Below are positions 16,850 through 23,838 of a DNA stretch of 43,685 nucleotides, piece by piece. The notes under the pieces were generated by a model that made no database searches, had not been told where the DNA came from, and saw nothing but the letters and a program-made list of their open reading frames with translations. The first letter of the stretch is position 1; each line of letters starts with the position of its first letter. This DNA is from Bacteroidales bacterium (GTDB lineage Bacteria; Bacteroidota; Bacteroidia; Bacteroidales; UBA932), in contig JAFUUB010000009.1 of NCBI GenBank assembly GCA_017483985.1, positions 1-43,685 on the forward strand, in the 5' to 3' direction. The translations under genes and the position numbers were made by a program.

Positions 16850-17619
16850 TGTACAAGTCCTTTCCTCGAATCCCGGTCCTCGCCGGCATCCTAATGCTCG
16901 TCTCTCTCCCCGGATGTTCGGTCTGGGAAGACCGGGATTTGTGTCCTGCGCAGCTGGTGCTGCGGTTTCCGCCCCTGGACGGGCCGGCCGTGCTCGTCCT
17001 GGAGGCGGGGCAGGAACGCCTCGTGGACACGCTGGCGACCGGAACGCAGGTCTACCGGACCCGGGTGCCGCGGGGAGCGGTCCGGATCCAGGCGGCCTGT
17101 CCGCCGGAGGGATTCGACACGGCTTCCGGCACGCTGGCGGTTCCGCCGGGGTCAGGCTTTCCGGAGACGATGCTGTTCTCCCGGCGATACGATTGCGTCG
17201 GCGAGCAACTGAGCGATTCCCTGCAGTGGAGGAAGCATTTCTGCCGGCTGGGCCTGCGGATTACCTGTCCGGCAGGGACGCCGCCTTATTCCTTCGCGGT
17301 GTCCGGGAACGTCGCCGGCCTGGATGCGGAAGGACGGGCGCAGCCCGGGATTTTCCGCTGCCGGGTCCTTCCCGATCCGTCCGGTCGCTGCCGGATCTGC
17401 CTGCCGCGGCAGCCGGATGCCTCCCTGATGCTGGAAATCCTGGCGGAAGGCAGCCCGGTCAGCCGTTTTGCCCTGGGTGAGTTCCTCGCCGCGGCGGGCT
17501 ATGACTGGACGGCTGAGAATCTGGAAGATACGGAAGTTGAGGTGGACTATGTCCGGACTTCGCTGACCCTCCGGTGGCGGGGCTGGACGGAAACTTTCCG
17601 CTTCAATGTCGTAATTTAA
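16849..17619 (+). CDS. FimB/Mfa2-like fimbrial anchor lipoprotein
   Basis: A 256-residue lipoprotein with lipobox LPGC (C23). The residues after the lipidated cysteine, SVWEDRDLCPAQLVLRF, match the signature of FimB/Mfa2 proteins, which anchor and cap the type V fimbriae of Bacteroidales. The C-terminal strand pattern (EVEVDYVRTSLTLRWRGWTETFRFNVVI) also fits. No major fimbrillin (FimA/Mfa1-like) gene is next to it. It is last of three coupled genes; a tRNA gene with its own promoter follows after about 55 bp. Confidence 0.72.
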   Translation: MYKSFPRIPVLAGILMLVSLPGCSVWEDRDLCPAQLVLRFPPLDGPAVLVLEAGQERLVDTLATGTQVYRTRVPRGAVRIQAACPPEGFDTASGTLAVPPGSGFPETMLFSRRYDCVGEQLSDSLQWRKHFCRLGLRITCPAGTPPYSFAVSGNVAGLDAEGRAQPGIFRCRVLPDPSGRCRICLPRQPDASLMLEILAEGSPVSRFALGEFLAAAGYDWTAENLEDTEVEVDYVRTSLTLRWRGWTETFRFNVVI

Positions 17620-17631
17620 TCGGGAAAAACC

Positions 17632-17661
17632 TTGCGGATTCAAAAATGATTCGTATATTTG
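17632..17661 (+). promoter_or_regulatory. Promoter of tRNA-Leu
   Basis: TTG at 17632-17634, a 19-bp spacer, then TATATTTG at 17654-17661, 14 bp before the tRNA 5' end. Confidence 0.8.
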
Positions 17662-17674
17662 CAATCCATTCTGA

Positions 17675-17759
17675 GCGCGAGTGGCGAAATTGGTAGACGC
17701 GCTACTCTCAGGAGGTAGTGCCTATTACTGGCGTGTCAGTTCGAGTCTGATCTCGCGCA
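17675..17759 (+). tRNA. tRNA-Leu (anticodon CAG)
   Basis: An 85-nt class II tRNA. Acceptor stem GCGCGAG (17675-17681) pairs with CTCGCGC (17752-17758), discriminator A at 17759. The D arm has the usual tRNA-Leu sequence TGGCGAAATTGGTAGACGC, the anticodon loop is CTCAGGA giving CAG, and there is a long variable arm. The CCA end is not encoded. Confidence 0.95.
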
Positions 17760-17762
17760 CTA

Positions 17763-17793
17763 GGGCGGCTTTTCGAAGCCGCCCTTATTTTTA
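17763..17793 (+). terminator. Terminator after tRNA-Leu
   Basis: GGGCGGCTT (17763-17771), TTCG tetraloop, AAGCCGCCC (17776-17784), then TTATTTTTATT. Confidence 0.93.
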
Positions 17794-17810
17794 TTCTCCC
17801 GCCGTTCTTT

Positions 17811-17842
17811 TTTGCAAGTTGACGGATAAAGCACGATATTTG
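17811..17842 (+). promoter_or_regulatory. Promoter of the exported protein gene at 17876
   Basis: TTTG at 17811-17814, a 20-bp spacer, then GATATTTG at 17835-17842 (one mismatch). It lies 33 bp before the ATG. Confidence 0.7.
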
Positions 17843-17875
17843 TTCCCCGAAAATTTCGAGAGATAGTTTATTCCT

Positions 17876-19081
17876 ATGAAACTGAGAATCCTTGCCGCGA
17901 TGGCGGCTGCCGTCCTTCTGCAGGTCGCCGCTCCCGGCGGTCTTTTCGCACAGACCCCGACTGAGACCAAGTTATACAACAAGACGATGAAAAAGCCTTC
18001 CGTCAAGGCTTACGATAAATTCCTCAAGAAGTTCCCGGACGCCTTCTATTCCCAGGAAATCCTGCGGTTGCGGGATACGGAACTGTTTGCCAAGGTAAAC
18101 AAGGAGGATGCGCAGGCCGTGAAGGATTTTGCGCAGGCCCATCCCGATTCCCCGATCTCCGACGAGATTGCCGCCGTCATCCTTTCGCACAATACGAGTC
18201 CGCTCTCCCGGGAGGAGGCGAAGAAGGTCGCCGCAGACTATGCGGATGCGGTCGGTTGGCGCAAGGACAATGTCGACCATGTGATGGCCATCGGCCTGAA
18301 AGAAGGGACTATTTCCCTGCAGAGCCTTTCCCTGCAGGGCGCTCCGGATGCCGAACCCATTCCTGTCCAGATCCATACGCTGTCCGACCTGACGCCGTCC
18401 CGGCTGGAAGGCGGCTTGGAAACCGTCACGATCGGGAACAAGAATTATCTGCATTTCTCCTATCTGAATGAAGGGGAATCCTCCGAGAAAGAGTGGGTGG
18501 ACGCGCTGTATGACGCCGATTCGCAGGTCCTGTACAATGTGATGTTCTACGGCAAGGAACTGGCAACCAAAGCCGGTCCGGTCATCGAAGGGCAGTGCCT
18601 GGAAGAACTGTCCGGCGGGCTGATGACGCCGCAGATGGCCTGGCTGCTGGGAAAAGTCAAGGAAAACCCGTCCCTGAAGCAGATTTCCCGGGCCGACCTG
18701 CTCACCGATGAATCCATCGCCTGGTGGCTCGACAAGAATCCTTCTGCCCAGACTTCGGCCCGGACCGTGCGTTTCGGTGCGCTGGACCCGGAGAGCTCCA
18801 TCGTGGAGATGTACAAGAAGTCCCGGAAGGAGAACGGGACGAACTTCAATGCCGCCCTGTTCGACCTGCGCGGCTATACGATGATCTGTGCCTACTCCAA
18901 GTCCACCAAGGATTACATCCTCGTCTGGTGCGAACCCGTCTGCAAGAACCGCAACCGCGACCAACTGCTCAATACGATCTATTTCGAGAACGGCAATACC
19001 CTGGACCTGTTCTACTACAAGGGCCGCACGACCTTCAAGGTCCGGATCAACCTGGCCAACAAGAATCTGCGCCGCTCGTAA
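17876..19081 (+). CDS. Exported protein of unknown function
   Basis: A 401-residue protein with a signal peptide cleaved after LFA (about residue 25). The first part (about 27-95) is helical and repeat-like: YDKFLKKFPDAFYSQEILRLRD and VKDFAQAHPDSPISDEI look like degenerate TPR/Sel1-type hairpins. The rest is mixed alpha/beta with no recognised motif. There is no lipobox, so it is probably periplasmic. It has its own promoter and is followed by a separate GH3 promoter, so co-transcription with the glucosidase is not required. I do not recognise the family. Confidence 0.65.
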   Translation: MKLRILAAMAAAVLLQVAAPGGLFAQTPTETKLYNKTMKKPSVKAYDKFLKKFPDAFYSQEILRLRDTELFAKVNKEDAQAVKDFAQAHPDSPISDEIAAVILSHNTSPLSREEAKKVAADYADAVGWRKDNVDHVMAIGLKEGTISLQSLSLQGAPDAEPIPVQIHTLSDLTPSRLEGGLETVTIGNKNYLHFSYLNEGESSEKEWVDALYDADSQVLYNVMFYGKELATKAGPVIEGQCLEELSGGLMTPQMAWLLGKVKENPSLKQISRADLLTDESIAWWLDKNPSAQTSARTVRFGALDPESSIVEMYKKSRKENGTNFNAALFDLRGYTMICAYSKSTKDYILVWCEPVCKNRNRDQLLNTIYFENGNTLDLFYYKGRTTFKVRINLANKNLRRS

Positions 19082-19088
19082 CCGGTCT

Positions 19089-19120
19089 TTTGTTTCTCTG
19101 CGTTTTTATCGTTACATTTG
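19089..19120 (+). promoter_or_regulatory. Promoter of the GH3 glucosidase operon
   Basis: TTTG at 19089-19092, a 20-bp spacer, then TACATTTG at 19113-19120, 29 bp before the GH3 ATG. Confidence 0.75.
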
Positions 19121-19149
19121 GAATCGGTTCTAATGCAATACGATTCCAG

Positions 19150-21489
19150 ATGAAGCGGACTTATCTTACGCGCAGCCTGCTGATTGCGGCAGGCCTGTTG
19201 CTGGGCGGAATGGCCGTCCAGGCCCAGCCGAAACTCTCGGCCGACAATATCGATGAGGTACTGAAGGCGATGACCCTCGATGAGAAGGTGACGCTGTGTA
19301 TCGGCGGCGGCCGCGCCGTGACGACCGGCGGCGTATCGACGGGTATCACCGACCTGGTGAAGGGAGCGGCCGGCAGTACGCGGAAAAACGAGCGGCTGGG
19401 TATTCCCGCTACCGTCCTGGCGGACGGCCCGGCCGGACTTCGGATCGATGCGACGCGGGAAGGCGATTCCCATACGTATTATGCGACGGCGTTCCCCATC
19501 GGTACGCTGCTGGCTTCTTCCTGGGATGAACAAACGGTCGAGCAGGTAACGGCGGCCATTGGTAATGAAGTCCTTGAATACGGGGTGGACGTGTTGCTGG
19601 CTCCCGGCCAGAACATCCACCGGAATCCGTTGAACGGGCGCAATTATGAGTATTTCTCTGAAGATCCCCTGCTTTCGGGAAAGATGGGCGCGGCGTATGT
19701 CCGGGGTGTCCAGTCGAATGGCGTCGGGACTTCCGTGAAGCATTTCGCCCTGAACAACCAGGAAACGAACCGCAATGAGAATGACGCCCTTGTGGGCGAA
19801 CGCGCACTTCGGGAAATCTATCTGAAGAATTTCGAAATCACCGTCAAGGAGGCCAAGCCCTGGACGGTCATGTCTTCCTATAACAAACTGAACGGCGAAT
19901 ACACGCAGCAAAGCCGTGACCTCCTGACGACCATCCTTCGGGATGAATGGGGCTTCGACGGCATCGTGATGACGGACTGGGGCAACAAGGCGGATACGCC
20001 GAAGGCGGTCTGGGCCGGCAACGATCTGATGGAGCCCGGAAACGTGTCGGAAAAGGAGCGCATCCTGGCGGCCATCGCCAATGGAACGCTCAGTGAGGCG
20101 GACCTGGACCGGAACGTGCGGCGCATCCTGGAATACATTGTCAAGACGCCTTCGTTCAGGGGCTACAAGCATTCGGACCGTCCTGACCTGAAGGCCCATG
20201 CCCAGGTGGCGCGGAAAGCCGCAGGCGAAAGCATCGTCCTGCTTCGGAATGAAGGCGGAGTCCTCCCGATTGCCGCAAAGGGGCAGAGAGTGGCTTTGTA
20301 TGGCGAGTCCACGGTCGATTTCGTGGCCGGCGGCACCGGATCGGGAACGGTCAACAAGGCGTATTGCGTAAACATGGTGGAAGCCCTGACCGACGCCGGG
20401 TTCACCCTGGACAAGTCCATTACAAATTATTACGATGAATATGTCCGGTACAATGATGCCTTGCTGGCGCTGCGGGGGACCCAGCGGACCTATCGCTATG
20501 GGATTTCGAAGTTCGATGACCCGGCGGTGGACCGCTCGGCCATTGACATGCACGCCGCCAACAATGACCTGGCCGTGGTTGTGCTGGGCCGCATCTCCGG
20601 TGAGGGATCGGACCGGAACATGAACAATGATTTCAACCTGACCGATATTGAGCGTCAGTTGCTTTCCGATGTCCATTCGGCTTTCCATGCCCTGGGCAAA
20701 AAGGTCATCGTCGTGCTGAATGTCGGCGGCGTGATCGAAACCAACTCCTGGAAACGGATGGCGGACGCCATCATCCTTCCCTGGCTTCCGGGACAGGAGG
20801 GGGCGAATGCCGTTGCGGATGTCATGACCGGCAAGGTCAATCCTTCGGGCAAGCTCCCGATGACCTTCCCGATCGATTTCATGGACCATCCTTCTTCCGC
20901 GGATTTCCCCTATAACCAGGTGAAAACCAATACACCCTTCGGTACGGCCCGTCCGGCCGGCTCCCATGAAAAGAACGTGGACTACACGGAGTACAACGAA
21001 GGGATCTGGGTGGGATACCGGTATTTCGAGACCCGGGGGACGGAGGTGTCCTATCCGTTCGGCTTCGGTCTGAGTTATACCACGTTCGCCTATTCCAACC
21101 CGGTGGTGAAACCCACGGCGGAGGGTGGCTTCACCGCGAGCATTACCGTCAGGAATACGGGCTCGGTGGCCGGGAAAGAGGTGGTGCAGGTGTATGTCCG
21201 GGCTCCGGGCGCGACCCTGGAGAAACCGGCGCTTGAACTCAAGGCTTTCGGGAAGACCCGCCTGCTGGCGCCGGGGGAGAGCCAGGTGCTGACCTTTACC
21301 GTGTCCAATTACGAACTGGCTTCTTTCAACGAGGCGGTTTCGCAATGGGAAACGGAAGCTGGTACGTATTCCGTGCTTTTCGCTGCGAATGTACGGGATG
21401 TCCGGGCACAAGCTTCGCTGAAGATCCGTGGAGCGAAGACCTATCCGGTCCATGCCGGTGCAGCCTTGGGGAAAGGGAATAACGATTAA
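19150..21489 (+). CDS. Glycoside hydrolase family 3 beta-glucosidase
   Basis: A 779-residue exported enzyme that probably releases terminal beta-linked sugars in the periplasm. The signal peptide (MKRTYLTRSLLIAAGLLLGG, cleaved after AVQA) is followed by the GH3 barrel with K197-H198 in the KHFALNNQE segment and the predicted nucleophile D276 in VMTDWG. The (alpha/beta)6 sandwich domain (about 370-590) and the C-terminal fibronectin-III-like domain (about 670-760, ending in the ANVRDVRAQASLKI strand) follow. The frame is open upstream but that part lies within the previous gene. Two dehydrogenase genes follow after 13 bp and 1 bp, suggesting an operon. No SusC/SusD genes are nearby. Confidence 0.92.
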   Translation: MKRTYLTRSLLIAAGLLLGGMAVQAQPKLSADNIDEVLKAMTLDEKVTLCIGGGRAVTTGGVSTGITDLVKGAAGSTRKNERLGIPATVLADGPAGLRIDATREGDSHTYYATAFPIGTLLASSWDEQTVEQVTAAIGNEVLEYGVDVLLAPGQNIHRNPLNGRNYEYFSEDPLLSGKMGAAYVRGVQSNGVGTSVKHFALNNQETNRNENDALVGERALREIYLKNFEITVKEAKPWTVMSSYNKLNGEYTQQSRDLLTTILRDEWGFDGIVMTDWGNKADTPKAVWAGNDLMEPGNVSEKERILAAIANGTLSEADLDRNVRRILEYIVKTPSFRGYKHSDRPDLKAHAQVARKAAGESIVLLRNEGGVLPIAAKGQRVALYGESTVDFVAGGTGSGTVNKAYCVNMVEALTDAGFTLDKSITNYYDEYVRYNDALLALRGTQRTYRYGISKFDDPAVDRSAIDMHAANNDLAVVVLGRISGEGSDRNMNNDFNLTDIERQLLSDVHSAFHALGKKVIVVLNVGGVIETNSWKRMADAIILPWLPGQEGANAVADVMTGKVNPSGKLPMTFPIDFMDHPSSADFPYNQVKTNTPFGTARPAGSHEKNVDYTEYNEGIWVGYRYFETRGTEVSYPFGFGLSYTTFAYSNPVVKPTAEGGFTASITVRNTGSVAGKEVVQVYVRAPGATLEKPALELKAFGKTRLLAPGESQVLTFTVSNYELASFNEAVSQWETEAGTYSVLFAANVRDVRAQASLKIRGAKTYPVHAGAALGKGNND

Positions 21490-21502
21490 TCAGAGAATTC
21501 CG

Positions 21503-22429
21503 ATGAAGATAGTTTTTTTGGATGCCGCTACCGTGGGGGATACCTCCCTGGCGCCGATTGCCCGCTTGGGCGAACTCGTCTGTTATGACCGCTCCACGCC
21601 GGCCGAGGCCCGGGAGCGGGTAGGGGACTGCGATGTGCTGATCGTCAACAAAGTCCGCGTGGATGCCGGCCTGCTGGATGCGGCACCGGCGTTGAAACTG
21701 GTCTGCGAAGCGGCAACCGGTGTCAACAACATCGATGTCGAAACCTGTGAGAAACGGGGGATTCCGGTGCGGAACGTGGCCGGCTATTCGACGGATTCCG
21801 TCGTGCAGGAGACCTTCATGCACATGCTGTCCCTGCTGGGAGAGGCCCCTTATTTCGACCGTCAGGTCAAGTCGGGCGCCTACAGCCGCAGCGGCCTGTT
21901 CACGGACGTCAGCCGTCCGTTCATCGAGATGACCGGCAAGACCCTGGGCATCATCGGCATGGGGACCATCGGGCAGAAAGTGGCCAGCGTGGCCACGGCG
22001 TTCGGGATGCGGGTGATTTATTTCTCGACGTCCGGCACCGGCCATTGCAAGACGTATCCCTGCGTGGACCTGGATACGCTGCTGGGCGAGGCGGATGTCG
22101 TTTCCATCCATGCTCCGCTGAACGTCCGGACGCAAGGTCTGTTGAAAATGGCAGAACTGCGCAAAATGAAGCCGACGGCTTTCCTGATCAACATGGGCCG
22201 GGGCGGCATCGTGGATGAGGCCGACCTGGCAGGCGCCGTAGACGGCGGCGTGATCGCGGGTGCCGCGCTGGATGTCTTTACGGCGGAACCCCTGCCTGCG
22301 GACCATCCTTTCCTGCAGGTGAAACATCCGGAACGCTTCCGCTTTACCCCGCATACGGCTTGGGCGAGCGTTGAGGCGCGGGAACGGCTGGTCGCCATCA
22401 TTGCGGAGAACATTGCTAAAGGCTGGTAG
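21503..22429 (+). CDS. D-2-hydroxyacid dehydrogenase, copy 1
   Basis: A 308-residue NAD(P)-dependent dehydrogenase of the glycerate/hydroxypyruvate/D-lactate superfamily. GMGTIG (152-157) is the dinucleotide motif; the catalytic trio is R233 (NMGRGG), E262 (FTAEP) and H284 (TPH). The cofactor-specificity loop after the second Rossmann strand is FSTSG, without the acidic residue that usually enforces NAD preference. It is 13 bp after the GH3 gene and 1 bp before a close paralogue. Substrate unknown. Confidence 0.87.
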   Translation: MKIVFLDAATVGDTSLAPIARLGELVCYDRSTPAEARERVGDCDVLIVNKVRVDAGLLDAAPALKLVCEAATGVNNIDVETCEKRGIPVRNVAGYSTDSVVQETFMHMLSLLGEAPYFDRQVKSGAYSRSGLFTDVSRPFIEMTGKTLGIIGMGTIGQKVASVATAFGMRVIYFSTSGTGHCKTYPCVDLDTLLGEADVVSIHAPLNVRTQGLLKMAELRKMKPTAFLINMGRGGIVDEADLAGAVDGGVIAGAALDVFTAEPLPADHPFLQVKHPERFRFTPHTAWASVEARERLVAIIAENIAKGW

Positions 22430-22430
22430 G

Positions 22431-23366
22431 ATGAAGATCGTTTTTCTGGATGCCCTGACCCTCGGGGCAGGTTCCTTCGCCGCGCTGGAAGCGCTGGGTG
22501 AATTCGTCGGTTACGGTGATTCGACACCGGAAGAGGGCCTTTCCCGCGTGACGGATTGCGACGTATTGGTGGTCAACAAGTTCAAGGTAACGCCGGCGCT
22601 GCTTGATGCGGCACCCCGGCTGCGGCTGGTCTGCGAATCGGGGACCGGCATGAACAACATCGACGTGGACGCCTGTACGCAGCGGGGGATTCCGGTGCGG
22701 AACGTGGCGGCTTATTCCACGGCCACGGTGGCCCAGACGACGTTCATGCATATCCTGTCCCTCTTGGGCAATGCCCCGCATTTCGACCAGGCGGTCAAGT
22801 CCGGCGCCTATTCCCGGAGCAAGATCCTGACCGAAGTCTTTACGCCGTTCGTTGAGGCGGCAGGCAAGACGCTGGGCATCATCGGCCTGGGCGCGATCGG
22901 CCGTCAGGTCGCCCGGATTGCCCGGGCGATGGATATGCAGGTTATCTATTATTCCGCTTCGGGCAAGAACCATACGGCGGACTTCGAGGAAGTCTCCCTG
23001 GCGGAGTTGCTCCGCCGGAGCGATGTCGTGACCATCCATGCCCCGATGACCGACCGGACCCGCGGCCTGATCGGTGCGGAGGAACTCCGGCAGATGAAAC
23101 CGACGGCCTTCCTGGTCAACATGGGCCGGGGCGGCATCGTGGATGAGGCTGCGCTGGTCGAGGCGGTGGACGGCGGCGTGATCGCCGGGGCCGCCATCGA
23201 TGTCTTCACGAAGGAGCCGCTTCCGTCGGACCATGTCTATTTGCAGGCAAAACACCCGGAGCGGTTCCGTTTCACCCCGCACATCGGATGGGGCAGCGAG
23301 GAGGCCAGGACCCGTCTGGTTGAGGGGATCGCCGCCAATATCCGCGCTTGGAGCGAGGATTTGTGA
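22431..23366 (+). CDS. D-2-hydroxyacid dehydrogenase, copy 2
   Basis: A 311-residue tandem paralogue of the preceding gene. The two proteins share the same start (MKIVFLDA), NVAxYST, FMHxLSLLG, GIIGxGxIG, MKPTAFLxNMGRGGIVDEA and KHPERFRFTPH blocks. The glycine-rich motif is GLGAIG and the specificity loop is YSASG. The 1-bp gap indicates co-translation. Likely a tandem duplication with some substrate divergence. A strong terminator follows the stop. Confidence 0.87.
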   Translation: MKIVFLDALTLGAGSFAALEALGEFVGYGDSTPEEGLSRVTDCDVLVVNKFKVTPALLDAAPRLRLVCESGTGMNNIDVDACTQRGIPVRNVAAYSTATVAQTTFMHILSLLGNAPHFDQAVKSGAYSRSKILTEVFTPFVEAAGKTLGIIGLGAIGRQVARIARAMDMQVIYYSASGKNHTADFEEVSLAELLRRSDVVTIHAPMTDRTRGLIGAEELRQMKPTAFLVNMGRGGIVDEAALVEAVDGGVIAGAAIDVFTKEPLPSDHVYLQAKHPERFRFTPHIGWGSEEARTRLVEGIAANIRAWSEDL

Positions 23367-23448
23367 CCTTTCGTTCGCCGGGGTCTCCCATGAAAGCCGG
23401 CATAGCGTGCGTTGGGGGCAATTGCTGTTTCGTAATAAATTGAAAAAC

Positions 23449-23490
23449 AGCCTCTTGAATTGAGAGATTCAGGAGGCTTCTATTTTTGTT
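23449..23490 (+). terminator. Terminator after the dehydrogenase pair
   Basis: AGCCTCTTGAAT (23449-23460) pairs with ATTCAGGAGGCT (23467-23478) over 12 bp with one G-U pair, followed by TTCTATTTTTG. Confidence 0.9.
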
Positions 23491-23516
23491 CCGCCTTTTT
23501 TCTGACTCTATTTTCG
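23485..23516 (+). promoter_or_regulatory. Promoter of the small secreted peptide gene
   Basis: TTTG at 23485-23488 (inside the terminator T-tract), a 20-bp spacer, then TATTTTCG at 23509-23516, one mismatch from TAnnTTTG; 25 bp before the peptide ATG. Confidence 0.5.
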
Positions 23517-23518
23517 TG

Positions 23519-23540
23519 CCGTAACCAAAAAATTTTACGG
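23519..23540 (+). promoter_or_regulatory. Hairpin abutting the small peptide start codon
   Basis: CCGTAA (23519-23524) pairs with TTACGG (23535-23540). The stem ends one base before the ATG at 23542, so it could mask initiation. Confidence 0.4.
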
Positions 23541-23541
23541 T

Positions 23542-23715
23542 ATGAAAAGAGTGTTGACTGTATGTTTGATGGGGGTCTTGGCCCTTTCGTTTGCAGGCGG
23601 TTTTTCCGAGAATCCTCCTGGAAACACGAATCGCGGGAATAGTCCAAAATCCGTCTTGCGTCCGGGAGGAGGACCTATCATTGTCTTGCCTCTTCCGGTT
23701 GTTTCAGAGGAATGA
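23542..23715 (+). CDS. Small secreted peptide, Pro/Gly-rich
   Basis: A 57-residue frame with a clear signal peptide, MKRVLTVCLMGVLALSFAGG, predicted to be cut near residue 19-20. The mature part (about 37 residues) is rich in Pro, Gly, Asn and Val, with PGGGPIIVLPLPV near the end and an acidic SEE tail. It has its own promoter-like element, a hairpin just before the ATG, and a terminator 28 bp after the stop. I do not recognise a family. It could be a peptide signal, a bacteriocin-like product or a small envelope protein; the adjacent TPR-containing membrane protein makes the first worth testing. Confidence 0.6.
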   Translation: MKRVLTVCLMGVLALSFAGGFSENPPGNTNRGNSPKSVLRPGGGPIIVLPLPVVSEE

Positions 23716-23743
23716 TCTGAAAAGCAGATTTGAGAGAAAAAGA

Positions 23744-23775
23744 CGGCAGTTAAAGGTGGTTCTGCCGCCTTTTTT
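23744..23775 (+). terminator. Terminator after the small peptide gene
   Basis: CGGCAG (23744-23749) pairs with CTGCCG (23762-23767), followed by CCTTTTTTT. Confidence 0.8.
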
Positions 23776-23810
23776 ATGTATTCCAAACGCTAAATTCAGG
23801 AGGGAAATTG

Positions 23811-23818
23811 TATCTTTG
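23811..23818 (+). promoter_or_regulatory. -7 box of the TPR regulator gene
   Basis: TATCTTTG, exact consensus, 20 bp before the ATG at 23839. No good -33 element is visible. Confidence 0.55.
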
Positions 23819-23838
23819 TGAGAAGAAAAGTGTGATAA

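Noticed and set aside
17675..17759. Mobile element integrated at tRNA-Leu
   Set aside because: No integrase, no duplicated tRNA 3' end, and normal composition on both sides.
18724..19149. N-terminal extension of the GH3 gene
   Set aside because: The upstream open frame lies within the preceding gene; a clear signal peptide begins at 19150 behind a good promoter.
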